64,000 nt of DNA, from assembly GCA_911728435.2 (NCBI GenBank), contig OU452202.1:11139135-11203134 (forward strand), read 5' to 3'. Both the position numbers and the translations under genes were made by a program. Numbering within the stretch: the first letter of the stretch is position 1; each line of letters opens with the position of its first letter. Shown in pieces: positions 24,227 to 33,213 of this stretch. The notes under the pieces are model-generated. The model worked only from the letters and a program-made list of their open reading frames with translations, did no database searches and was not told the origin of the DNA. Source of the DNA: Apoderus coryli. Taxonomy: Eukaryota; Arthropoda; Insecta; Coleoptera; Attelabidae.

Positions 24227-24640
24227 TTAACTCTGTTGACATGCTCTTACAGCTATCAACTGTAATAAAATATACAGTGGTGCAAAAACTTCTGAATATT
24301 CTAGAAGAACTTGTCCCATTAGTTTTTTACACAATAATATTTTAAACATCACTAACATCATTATAAATGTTCCCGACCACAATAACCTAAACATAGAATA
24401 TTTAACAGTCATTTCCATCAACATTCTTATAAATACGATAACACAAAAATACATATTTAAGGCATCTCCGACAAACAGTGGTGAAAAAATCACGAACCAA
24501 TTATTGTTGAATGTCTCAATATTTGGATCATATTTAAACGCCAACATAAAAGTGAATATCAGGACTGATATCAGATGAATCCATATTTCAAACAGTGTTA
24601 GACCTAACCATCTAATGACTTCGTCCACTGTGAAAAACAT
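24227..24640 (-). CDS. TMEM203: Transmembrane protein 203
   Basis: An intronless 137-residue frame closely follows vertebrate TMEM203 (136 residues) along its whole length: MFFTVDEVIRWLGLTLFEIW at the start, GDALNMYFCVIVFIRML in the middle, LLCKKLMGQ, and ILLQLIAVRACQQS at the end. Four hydrophobic spans are visible at roughly 12-35, 47-70, 82-103 and 117-132. TMEM203 is an ER membrane protein linked to calcium homeostasis and, in mammals, to STING signalling. The start is fixed by alignment with the family N-terminus. It begins only 30 nt after the POP7 stop on the same strand, with no polyadenylation signal between, so both may be read from one transcript. Confidence 0.93.
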   Translation of the reverse strand: MFFTVDEVIRWLGLTLFEIWIHLISVLIFTFMLAFKYDPNIETFNNNWFVIFSPLFVGDALNMYFCVIVFIRMLMEMTVKYSMFRLLWSGTFIMMLVMFKILLCKKLMGQVLLEYSEVFAPLYILLQLIAVRACQQS

Positions 24641-24670
24641 TTTTGGTGATTTAACGAGGATACGATTTGT

Positions 24671-26607
24671 TTATTCTGTGGTTATGGGATCTGGACGGAA
24701 CAGTCGTATTCGTAGGGCTGAGTTAATTCGCTTTTGTATTTCATAATCTGCACTGTCTGTAGCTGGCTCTAGATCATCTGAAAAATAAGTACTTAGTTTA
24801 TTATGAAGCTATTTTGACTATTAATTATTTATAATTGACTTAAATATAAAACAAATATTTTTAAAGAAAACTGTACGTTTGTCCTACTTTCACACCGTAA
24901 TACAGGATTACCCGACTAAAACCGCGTTCTTCGAGCTTCGAAATGTCGGCAGCGAGAAACTCAAAGTATCGAATTTCCCCTAACCCCCACAGAGATGTCG
25001 CTGGTAACTGTTGCTGTAGTTGAAATATTTCAACAATGGCATCAGAGCATCTTGTGGACATCACACAACCAAAAGTGTTTGACAAGTGGCAGTCATGCTT
25101 ATCTTCTAATAGGCCTTACGCCTCTCAGAAGCACGTCTATGTTCTCGCCAAATCTAATAGAGTATTAGAAATCCCTTTCTATACGACGTTTCAAAAAATC
25201 AAAACAATCAAAACAATGAAATGAAAATTTACTTTAACGATGGAATTCATACACCACATAAAATTATTTTCAATTTTTTTATCAATTTTCTATATACAAA
25301 CAACACTCAACGATAGCGAAATGTATTAAGACGATGTTAAATATAAAAAGCATATATAACCTCAAATATTTTGTGTCGGTTATATTGAACTTTCCATGAA
25401 AATTGTCGAACAGATTGCGCCAGTTTTAATTTGTCAATAAATTGATGAGGAAATTCCTGAAGTTGGGTATCGAATTAACGTATTGTGAAGATATTTATGA
25501 AGTCGTTTTCCTAAATAAATTCCCCAATATGTTAATTGGGACTGTTTTAGGAATATTACAATTGTTAGAAACATTTGGTTCAGATAATTTTGGAATCATG
25601 TCATCTTTCACTGTAATGTATTGGAACAAACTTTTTTTGGTCCTTTAATGTAAACTTATCCTATTTGTACTGTATACCCTTTGTTAGATACATTCCTACT
25701 TTACAAGGGTCAATACATTTTAATAGTAAAATTAGCTATCAGATGTACTACTTATTATAATGTACTTTATATTATGTCATCAACGTATTCAGTTTATACG
25801 TACGTACTTAGAAGAGTACTTAGGAATTACGTACGAATAGATGATAAAGCCGACGATGATAAATATGCTCGTTATTAAATTAAAAGACGTTAATGTTAGA
25901 AATAGGTATAAATAAATAGTCTGGCCTGAATCGGAAACTACAAGCAACGGCTTGATGAGAGCGTATAATCGTAGTTTAATACCTACTGAATTCCCTAGGT
26001 ATTTAACTATGGTATAATCATCGATAAGAGTGAAGGAAGTGTCTACCACAGGTAGCATTAACCATTATTAAACCATAGAGCAAGCAGCATATCGCAATAT
26101 GTAAACGAACAACACACGATCCATTCTTGTGAGACGTGTGCGTTGTGTAGAATCATCAGACCTGATAAGAATATTTTCAAACCAAGAAAATGTTTTGAAT
26201 CGATGACTAAAAACTAAAACTAAAATATTGAATGGTACCTGTAATCTCTGTTGATAAAGTATTTGTATGTATTTGAAAGGACACGTGTCTCTCACACACT
26301 TGTAGAGCCAATAGAATTCCTCTTTCTATTGCAGCACCTAAACAGTATATTACAATTTCGTTTGAGTTGTTATTAATTAACTTATCGCACTTTTCCAACA
26401 ATCCCTAAAATAATAGTTAGATATTTAGTACAAATCAAGTTGGTTGAATACGCTTATCCTTGCCTTTATATTACATTTACTGCTCACGTAAATTATTGAA
26501 TCACTGTGTTCAGGTTTGTGTGGCTGTCTTTTACGAAATATGTGATCTTTATCAACAAGCCGGGATTGTTTCTTTTTATTGTTCGCTGGAGAATTTTCAT
26601 CAGCCAT
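24671..26607 (-). CDS. POP7: Ribonuclease P/MRP protein subunit p20 (Rpp20)
   Basis: Three exons: 26452-26607, 26239-26404 and 24671-24777, giving 142 residues against 140 in human. Blocks in order: DKDHIFRKRQPHKPE (N-terminal basic part), SDSIIYVSSKCNIKARISGL, EIVIYCLGAAIERGILLALQ (the Alba-fold helix with the conserved G..I.R.I..AL), NTLSTEITDDLEPATDS, and SALRIRLFRPDP at the end. POP7 pairs with Rpp25 in RNase P and RNase MRP, which trim pre-tRNA 5' ends and process rRNA in the nucleus. Exon 2 starts at GGA TTG TTG, in phase with exon 1. Intron 2 (1.46 kb) holds no gene I can support. Two TATCGATA motifs lie 168-191 bp upstream of the start, and TMEM203 follows 30 nt after the stop. Confidence 0.92.
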
Positions 26608-26774
26608 AACGTAACAAAATACAAAATGCTACACTGGAAACTGACAATAACACAACAAACAAATCACTGTCACTTTAACCTTTAACATTAAATTAACCTA
26701 TATTTCCGCTTCTTTTTATCGACATGAAAAAATAAAATGCAGTGGTTCTAAACAAATTGGATATTGTACAAGAT

Positions 26775-26798
26775 TATCGATAAATTCCAATATCGATA
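26775..26798. promoter_or_regulatory. Two DRE-type motifs (TATCGATA) upstream of POP7
   Basis: TATCGATA occurs exactly at 26775-26782 and 26791-26798, 168-191 bp upstream of the POP7 ATG. In Drosophila this is the DRE, bound by DREF and common in promoters of housekeeping genes. Function here is inferred from the motif and position. Confidence 0.5.
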
Positions 26799-27098
26799 TT
26801 GGTTTAAATACCTTTCTCAAACTGGAAGTTCTCTTTGAATAAATAATTTTGTCAACTAATATAAACTTATAATTTTCTGTATTCATAGTCGTCCTTCAGA
26901 GTATTATTATAAGTATTATAATCGGACCAATCTGTACCAGAATTATATGTGAAACAACATTATTCTTAGAACTGTCAATTTTGGAAAAGGAACGCGCGAT
27001 ATAATGCGAGTATGAGAGTGTCATTGATAATATTTCGCGTTGTAGAAAATTCCTATTGAAATTCAAAACAAAATCAGTGTTATCAAAAGTAATATACT

Positions 27099-27275
27099 AT
27101 GGATAGATTCCGAAGGAAATTAAATATTAGGGTTTCATTAGGTAAAAATAATAAATATGTAATCCCTAATTTTACTGTCACGCACGGTCCCAGGTACTAT
27201 ACTTATCTGAAGCACGGTCGCGTTCACATATTGAATGACAGTTACCTGAAATCCTTTTATAGAGAATGCAAGTGA
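27099..27275 (+). CDS. Possible small ORF of 58 residues
   Basis: ATG at 27099 opens MDRFRRKLNIRVSLGKNNKY then VIPNFTVTHGPRYYTYLKHG and ends in YRECK before TGA. It is basic and I do not recognise it. Its 3' end (about 27253-27285) matches a dispersed repeat also seen near 21485 and 55158, which weakens the case. The end also contains possible donors (AA|GTGAGG, AG|GTGAGC), so it could be a first exon. Confidence 0.25.
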   Translation: MDRFRRKLNIRVSLGKNNKYVIPNFTVTHGPRYYTYLKHGRVHILNDSYLKSFYRECK

Positions 27276-27341
27276 GGTGAGCTGAGATCTACAAAGAGAA
27301 AGAAACGCCTATTTCACAAATAACAAGACTTGATTCTTGAT

Positions 27342-27475
27342 TAGGGATGGCAAAAAAAATAAATATATCGATATATTGAATCAAATGATATATCGAAACT
27401 ATATATCGATATATCGAATGAAAAATATCGATATATTATATATATCGATATATTTCCTGAATTTTTATTTTATAT
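27342..27475. repeat. Left subterminal array, four TATCGATA motifs
   Basis: Within the first 130 bp of the hAT element TATCGATA occurs four times (near 27358, 27405, 27427, 27446), with partial forms TATCGAAA and TATCGAAT between. hAT transposases commonly bind short subterminal repeats, so these are candidate transposase sites. Confidence 0.8.
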
Positions 27476-27641
27476 TTTTATTTTAGAGTGGATTGGTAGT
27501 AGTAGTACATAAACTACAAATTTTAACGATTCAAATAATGAAACAAAATAGTATTCATTAAATTTTATTTGCTTGAAAATACATAATATGCATTCCGAAC
27601 GTAAGAATGATATTTTTTACAAATAATTATATTAGCTTAGG

Positions 27642-30017
27642 TCATACTAAATCAAAATTTTCTGGAAGAGAACTTAGAAATAATAATTTTGATAGTCTAT
27701 TTCCAGTTAGCCGATTTCTATTTTTTGTTGCAGTTAAACCTGCTTTGGAAAATAGCCGTTCACTTGGCACTGAGGTTGCCACCACACAAAAATATTTTAT
27801 AGCCATTTTGTATAGATTTGGATAAACATTTTTCATTTCTTCCCATAGTTCCAAGGGATCCTCCTTTAAACTCCTTACTGGAATACTTAAATATTGTGAT
27901 ACCTCATCGGAACTAACAGCAGAGGTCACATTCCTTTTTTTTGTGGGAGCAATTTTTTTATGGTGTGCCCATAAATCAAAAGTATCCTCTTCCGTGTCCG
28001 AAACGGCAACGTCGGATTCAGATGAGGAGAATGATCCATTCTGTGCAATTTCAGATTTCAAATATTTTATAGTATTTGAAATTGCAATCGGATCCATAAA
28101 ATGAAGATTTTTGAATCGTGGATCCAAAATTGTTGATACTGCTGGTAAAAGTGATTTTTCAATGCCACTAAATCTCTTGTGATATTCTCTTAATAGTTCG
28201 GTTTTAAGATTTTTTGTGATTTCATAATGGATGGCTTGCTTATCATGTTCGTATCTTTCGCGGAGACATGCTGCCATTGGTATGATTTTGCTTACCGTAA
28301 TATAGTTTTGTCCACTTATTTCGTTGGTCATTTGCTCTAACGGGTAAAGTAATCTCTTAACTTCTTTTAATTGCTCCAGCTCACTTCCACTTAACATCAA
28401 TGGGGCCTCTGCATCTTGAAGAATAATACCACTAATTTGTGGGGCAAGTTCCAAAAATCTATTAATCATATAAAATTTAGAATTCCACCTGGTTTTAACA
28501 TCCAGAATTAATTTTTTAAAATTGCCTTCAGGTGTTCCAGCCTCCTTTTGCAGTTTCCGAAGTTGATCAGTTGCTTTTACACTTCTTTTAAAATAAACAA
28601 CGATTGATCTAACCTTTTGAATAAGGTCGTTGAGCCCAGCTGTATTTTTTATGCTGTTTTCACAGAGAAGATTAAGCGTGTGGGCAAAACATGGCACATG
28701 TTTTACTCTTCCAAAATTGTCATGAACTGCTTTTACAATATTTGCAGCATTGTCCGTTACCACAGCAACTACCTTTTCAGTGCCAATTTCCCATGTATTT
28801 AAAACTTCGATTAAGTGAGCTCCAATATATGCTGCTGTGTGAGACTCACTTAATTCAGTTACACCCACAGTGCATGAAATTAATTTCAAACCATGATCAT
28901 GATTAATAAAATGTATAGTCAGACCCAAAAAGCTTTTTGTCTGCATATCAGCCGTCCAAGTATCAGTCGTTAGAGTAATAAACTGTACTGTTTTTAGAAT
29001 TTGTTTTAAGGCATTAGCCGCTAATTCATACTTCTCGTCGACTCGGTTTTTTATAGTGTTCCTGATCGGTACTTTGTACAAAGGAACCGCTTGTTTCATT
29101 AAATTAACAAAGCCCTTTCCTTCTACTACATTAAAAGGCATGTTATCTTTCACTATAAACTTTACAATAGCATTGGTCAAATTCACATTATGGGAACCGT
29201 CACCTAAAAATTTGGAAACAACTGGTTACTTAAAATATATATTATATACGCATCAAAATATTGTTGTTACTTGAATAAGATGCTATTTTCTTCATTGTTC
29301 TTGTTATGGTGGGTTGTTTCAAACTTGATGATAAATTGACAATTTTCTCTATGCTGGCTACCCTACTACTCGTTGATCCTACTGTTACAGTTGATGATTC
29401 AGATTGTGTATCAGTTATTTCAGTATCAACATCAACTTCTAAAGTGGTCTTATTCTAAAATTAAAATGTATGCACTGAATAAAAAGTATTGATACTTTCA
29501 GTACTGCTAATATCTGAAATCCCTTGGTATGCATTAACTGTTAGTTTGCTTAATAAGATCAATATTCAAACCATATTAACTAAAATATGCCAGTTAATAT
29601 ACATAATAACTGATTTCGGATTTTAGTGGTAACATAACCTACCTAAAATTTAATTATATACCTATATTAAATATGTATAGTGTGAGCTCTAAATTAGTAG
29701 TAGTATTATTGGTAACTGTATAACCAAGAACTTACTAGATTTATTCCGGAACTACCTGCAATTGACTCATTGCTGCAGGTTTTATTTTTAGAACAGTTTC
29801 CAGACTTCTTGGTCGTTTCAATTGCACTGCTCCTTTTCTGATCAGCCCCAATCACATTATCTTTATGTTTTTGTTTTAAGTGATTATTTAAATTTGTGGT
29901 ATTTCCTGATGATTTCAGAGTTTTCGAACATATTTTGCATCGAGCATATTCCTTTGATAATTTTTCAAAATATTGCCAAATAGTACTTTTTGGTGATGCC
30001 ATTTGAAAATTTTTCAC
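27642..30017 (-). CDS. hAT transposase, ZBED-like, three exons
   Basis: Exons 29736-30017, 29271-29454 and 27642-29203 splice in phase to 675 residues. Exon 1 has a BED zinc finger: CKICSKTLKSSGNTTNLNNH then LKQKH (C2H2, residues 27-51), after a typical MASPKSTIWQYFEKL start (so M6, at 30002, may be the true start). The core shows TTDTWTADMQTKSFLGLTIH (first catalytic D), VVTDNAANIVKA (second D), HTLNLLCE, and near the C-terminus the hATC dimerisation region with ELWEEMKNVYPNLYKMAIKY and SVPSERLFSKAGL, which contains the catalytic E. The family includes human ZBED1 and Drosophila DREF. It should excise and insert the element through its subterminal repeats. Splicing is inferred from GT-AG sites and frame continuity. 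Confidence 0.88.
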
Positions 30018-30319
30018 TTTTTACGCGCTATTGTATTAAAAACAGCTCTATACTTATTTGATATGAAAAGTTAAAACACTTCAGTCTTCCACCAATCACA
30101 TATATCATAATATATTAAAAATTAAAAGTTCCACACAACAACACACAGGTTACACAAACACAAGACAGTCTTCTTCTTCTTCTTTTCTTTTGGCCACTTG
30201 CTTCATTAAGCATTCGGCAACACAAGGACCTTTTAGTTTTAAACCTGTGTCTGTAGCAGACACATTTATTTTGATAATGTACCGATATAAAAGAAAGGGT
30301 CAAAGAAAATTAAAAAAAA

Positions 30320-30451
30320 AACGATATATCGTATTGTATATATCGATATTTGATTCGATATATCGAAAGAAATATATCGATTAAAATATATCGATATATT
30401 TAACAAATATATCGATATATTTAATATATCGATATATCGTTGACATCCCTA
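30320..30451. repeat. Right subterminal array, four TATCGATA motifs
   Basis: The last 130 bp of the hAT element mirror the left end, with four exact TATCGATA copies (near 30342, 30389, 30411, 30428) plus partial forms TATCGTAT, TATCGAAA and TATCGATT. The near-symmetry of number and spacing at both ends suggests selection for binding. Confidence 0.8.
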
Positions 30452-30750
30452 TTCTTGATTATAATCAAATAATTTTAGTCCAAATTGTTTCGTGTTTCCA
30501 TCAGAGATAACGTAAAACATGAATCTTTCTCTATTGTTTGCAATGTATATGTATACAAAATACAAATAGTCATAAAATTGGATGATCACGGTTGATTTGC
30601 AGTACACTATACCCAAGATAAGTTTATCTGGGACGCCTATGGGTATCTTGTACTTATTTATTTTGTGAGAAAATAAAATGTTAGGTTAGCAATAGAAACA
30701 CTTGTTTGTAATTTGAAAAACATTACGTGTCCTGGATTAATTAATTTATA

Positions 30751-31635
30751 ATGCCGTGGATTGTGAATGATTCCTTAACATTTGTTCAAAAATGTTGTAT
30801 AGAAGTTTTAAGATGTGGCCCCATTCCTCAACATATAGCGTTTATAATGGATGGAAACAGGAGATATGCAAAAAAAACTAACGTGGACAAATCTATGGGG
30901 CATAGTAAAGGATTTGAAAAACTTTCTGAATGTCTAGAATGGTGTAGAGAATTGGGAATTAGAGAAGTAACAGTTTATGCATTTAGTATAGAGAATTTTA
31001 AGCGGAGCAAAGATGAGGTTGATACTTTAATGAGATTAGCTAGAGAAAACTTTCAGAAATTATTTGACGAACAGGAAAAACTAATGGAAGAAGGTGTGTG
31101 TATCAGAGTTATAGGCAATCTGGAATTATTGCCTGAGGATTTGAGGAAACTAATGGCCAGAGCAATGCTGCTTACGAAAGACAATAAAAGAGCTATTTTA
31201 AATGTTGCAATGTCTTATACATCAAGACATGAAATTTCACATAGCATTAAAACTATAGTTGATGGTGTCAATAATAACGCAATTACCGTTGAAGATATCA
31301 CAGAAGATCTTATTTCTAACTGTTTGTTTACGAACCAAAGTCCTGAGCCGGATATATTAATAAGGACCTCAGGTGAAGTGCGATTGAGCGACTTTTTATT
31401 ATGGCAAATTTCTAAATCGAATATATGTTTTGCTGATGTTCTGTGGCCCGAATTCAATATATGGCTTCTATTAGGGTGTGTATTTAAATATCAAAGAAGT
31501 TTGAGAGGAATCAAAAAGGATTTTGAAAAAGTTGAGTCAATAAAATATGAAGAAAGTAATGACAGAGTTGCCTCATTCTTGGAGCAGCTTCACAGAAGAC
31601 GAATTTCTCAATTAGAACTTTATGCCGCAGCATAG
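30751..31635 (+). CDS. DHDDS: Dehydrodolichyl diphosphate synthase catalytic subunit
   Basis: An intronless 294-residue frame resembles animal DHDDS from its first residues (MPWIVNDSL; human MSWIKEGEL). This cis-prenyltransferase, with NUS1/NgBR at the ER, lengthens farnesyl diphosphate with isopentenyl units to make the dolichol precursor for N-glycosylation. Motifs: PQHIAFIMDGNRRYAKK (26-42) with catalytic D34, GHSKGFEKL, VTVYAFSIENFKRSKDEVD, YTSRHEI, and DILIRTSGEVRLSDFLLWQ near residue 200. The C-terminal region is about 40 residues shorter than human (333 aa), but the final helix (RVASFLEQLHRRR) aligns. Lack of introns could be ancestral or mean a retrocopy; no poly(A) tract or flanking duplication is seen and the frame is intact, so I treat it as the working gene. 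A hAT element ends 299 bp upstream. Confidence 0.93.
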   Translation: MPWIVNDSLTFVQKCCIEVLRCGPIPQHIAFIMDGNRRYAKKTNVDKSMGHSKGFEKLSECLEWCRELGIREVTVYAFSIENFKRSKDEVDTLMRLARENFQKLFDEQEKLMEEGVCIRVIGNLELLPEDLRKLMARAMLLTKDNKRAILNVAMSYTSRHEISHSIKTIVDGVNNNAITVEDITEDLISNCLFTNQSPEPDILIRTSGEVRLSDFLLWQISKSNICFADVLWPEFNIWLLLGCVFKYQRSLRGIKKDFEKVESIKYEESNDRVASFLEQLHRRRISQLELYAAA

Positions 31636-31773
31636 ATGTTCATCTAGTGATTAATAATTATTCCCAAACGTATGAATGATGTAGGTATTATATATATTTA
31701 TTACAGTAATTGTATTTTGGTTAGGCTAATATATTAGTAATTGAGTATAAACCTTGTTTGAATTAAGCCTACC

Positions 31774-32240
31774 TTGTTTGGTTGTACCAATCGTCTTCTG
31801 TCACCCTCGGAAGGGTGCTTGCCGGAAACACAATGTGCCAGGCCAATACAGGAAAAGTCACGGGCAAAAAATCGTCCTCTATACATGGGTTTTATAGACC
31901 TTGGAAAGGCGTGGTCGGCTCACGAAATCAGGGAGGGCAGCAAAAGAGGCACAGGGATGTTCTTAAGACCAACGTGAAGAAGTGTGGCTTAGATGTGAAG
32001 AACGAATGGGAGCAGATCGCCAACGACCGACAGAGATGGGGGCGTACCATGTACGAGGACCATCACTTTTTGAGGAGCAGCGTCGACGACCTGAGGATGC
32101 GAAGGAGAGAGAAGGCATCGATGAGGCGGTGCACCTGCAACAGCCCGTAAATGGTGGTCAATTTTGTGACAAAATTTGCGGCTGAGGATCGGTCTGTTTA
32201 GCCATCTTAGGGTTCACAACAGAAACTCCTGAGTTGGAGT
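31774..32240 (+). pseudogene. Internally deleted LINE fragment, GC-rich
   Basis: 31793-31915 encodes CLPETQCARPIQEKSRAKNR then PLYMGFIDLGKAW, the reverse transcriptase block (pLPESQCGFR...QEKCRE...PLY.AFIDL.KAF) with a piece missing after TQC. From 31920, in another frame, it continues NQGGQQKRHRDVLKTNVKKC, WEQIANDRQRWGRTMYE and RRREKASMRR, the C-terminal tail found in many LINE ORF2 proteins. Everything between is deleted. It is much richer in GC than its surroundings, so it looks like a younger insertion. Confidence 0.6.
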
Positions 32241-33213
32241 AATTCATACTCGTTAGCGAGTGAATGCTGATGAAATGGAGAAAAAATAAAAACCTTTTTT
32301 ATGAACAAAGAATAAATACAGACCTGTCTAAGAAAAATGAAATGGTGCACTTGATACACAAATTGCGTCATACAAAAATTTACTTAAAATACGTTGAAGC
32401 TGTTTTCTAGTATACCCACGTATTGATAGAATTTTAAAAAATGCTTATTTACCTATAAAACGACCCAGAACCCGTAACTGCGAAAATAAAAAAAATGCTG
32501 AAAATAATAGCTACTCCATACGATATACAGCATGTGTTGCATATGGTATGGACAGCTAATAAAGCATTTAGGTATCAACAGATATTTTTAAGATCCCAGG
32601 TGATTCCAAAATATGCATCCCGTCAAAAAATAATAATAATGATTTAACGATACTAAAAAAGGTAATATTGGATACCCAGTAAATGCTATAAACCTAGTAC
32701 CGTCCAAAAAATGTTCTTAAATTTAAAGTAAACTATAAAGCTGTTGATTTCACTAAGTAATTATAATAATACATCTTTTTATCTATTGCTCTTCAAATTA
32801 ATCTGCACCCTGTAAATCATAAGATCTTTAAAAACAAAAGATATTAAATGTTTTAATATTTGATTTATTATAACATGGATTTTTGCACGAACATAATAAC
32901 AATAATATAGATTTTTAAAATATATTTTATATACATACAATATTTTAAACTGTAATTTACTTTAAAGCTCAAAAATATATTTTGTTTAAACAATAAAATT
33001 ACAATAGGAATGTGAAACTAATACACAACTATGTACATTGTTTGCAACCATTGGTGTTTTCACAACAAAACAATCAGTATTAATATTAAAATATCAGAAA
33101 TACCTACTTTTTATTTTAATACTCATATCTTTGTCATAATCACAATCAACAATACTATTGGATAAGCGGCTGCAACAATATTAATGGTACATTATGTTAA
33201 GAATAAAATACGC
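32241..33213. other. No gene; V-ATPase H 3' flank
   Basis: AT-rich, no supported gene. It includes the probable 3' UTR of the V-ATPase H gene; AATAAA in minus orientation (TTTATT on plus) occurs near 33110 and 32862. Confidence 0.4.

Larger units (their letters stand above)
27342..30451 (-). mobile_element. Complete hAT transposon with BED-finger transposase
   Basis: The element is 3,110 bp. Its termini TAGGGATGGCAA and TAGGGATGTCAA (the latter read from the right end) are inverted repeats, and the octamer TTCTTGAT flanks it perfectly at 27334-27341 and 30452-30459, the 8-bp hAT target duplication. Both ends carry AT-rich arrays with four exact TATCGATA palindromes each plus half-sites. The interior holds a spliced transposase gene on the minus strand with no visible frameshift or stop. 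The perfect duplication and intact frame suggest a recent insertion. It sits between POP7 and DHDDS, ending 299 bp upstream of the DHDDS start. Confidence 0.93.

Noticed and set aside
24861..25085. 74-codon frame in POP7 intron 2 (minus) and a 62-codon frame opposite
   Set aside because: They overlap on opposite strands with no family match and no splice logic tying them to POP7; likely repeat or chance.
25442..25648. 68-codon frame on plus in POP7 intron 2
   Set aside because: Hydrophobic AT-rich translation without a recognisable motif.
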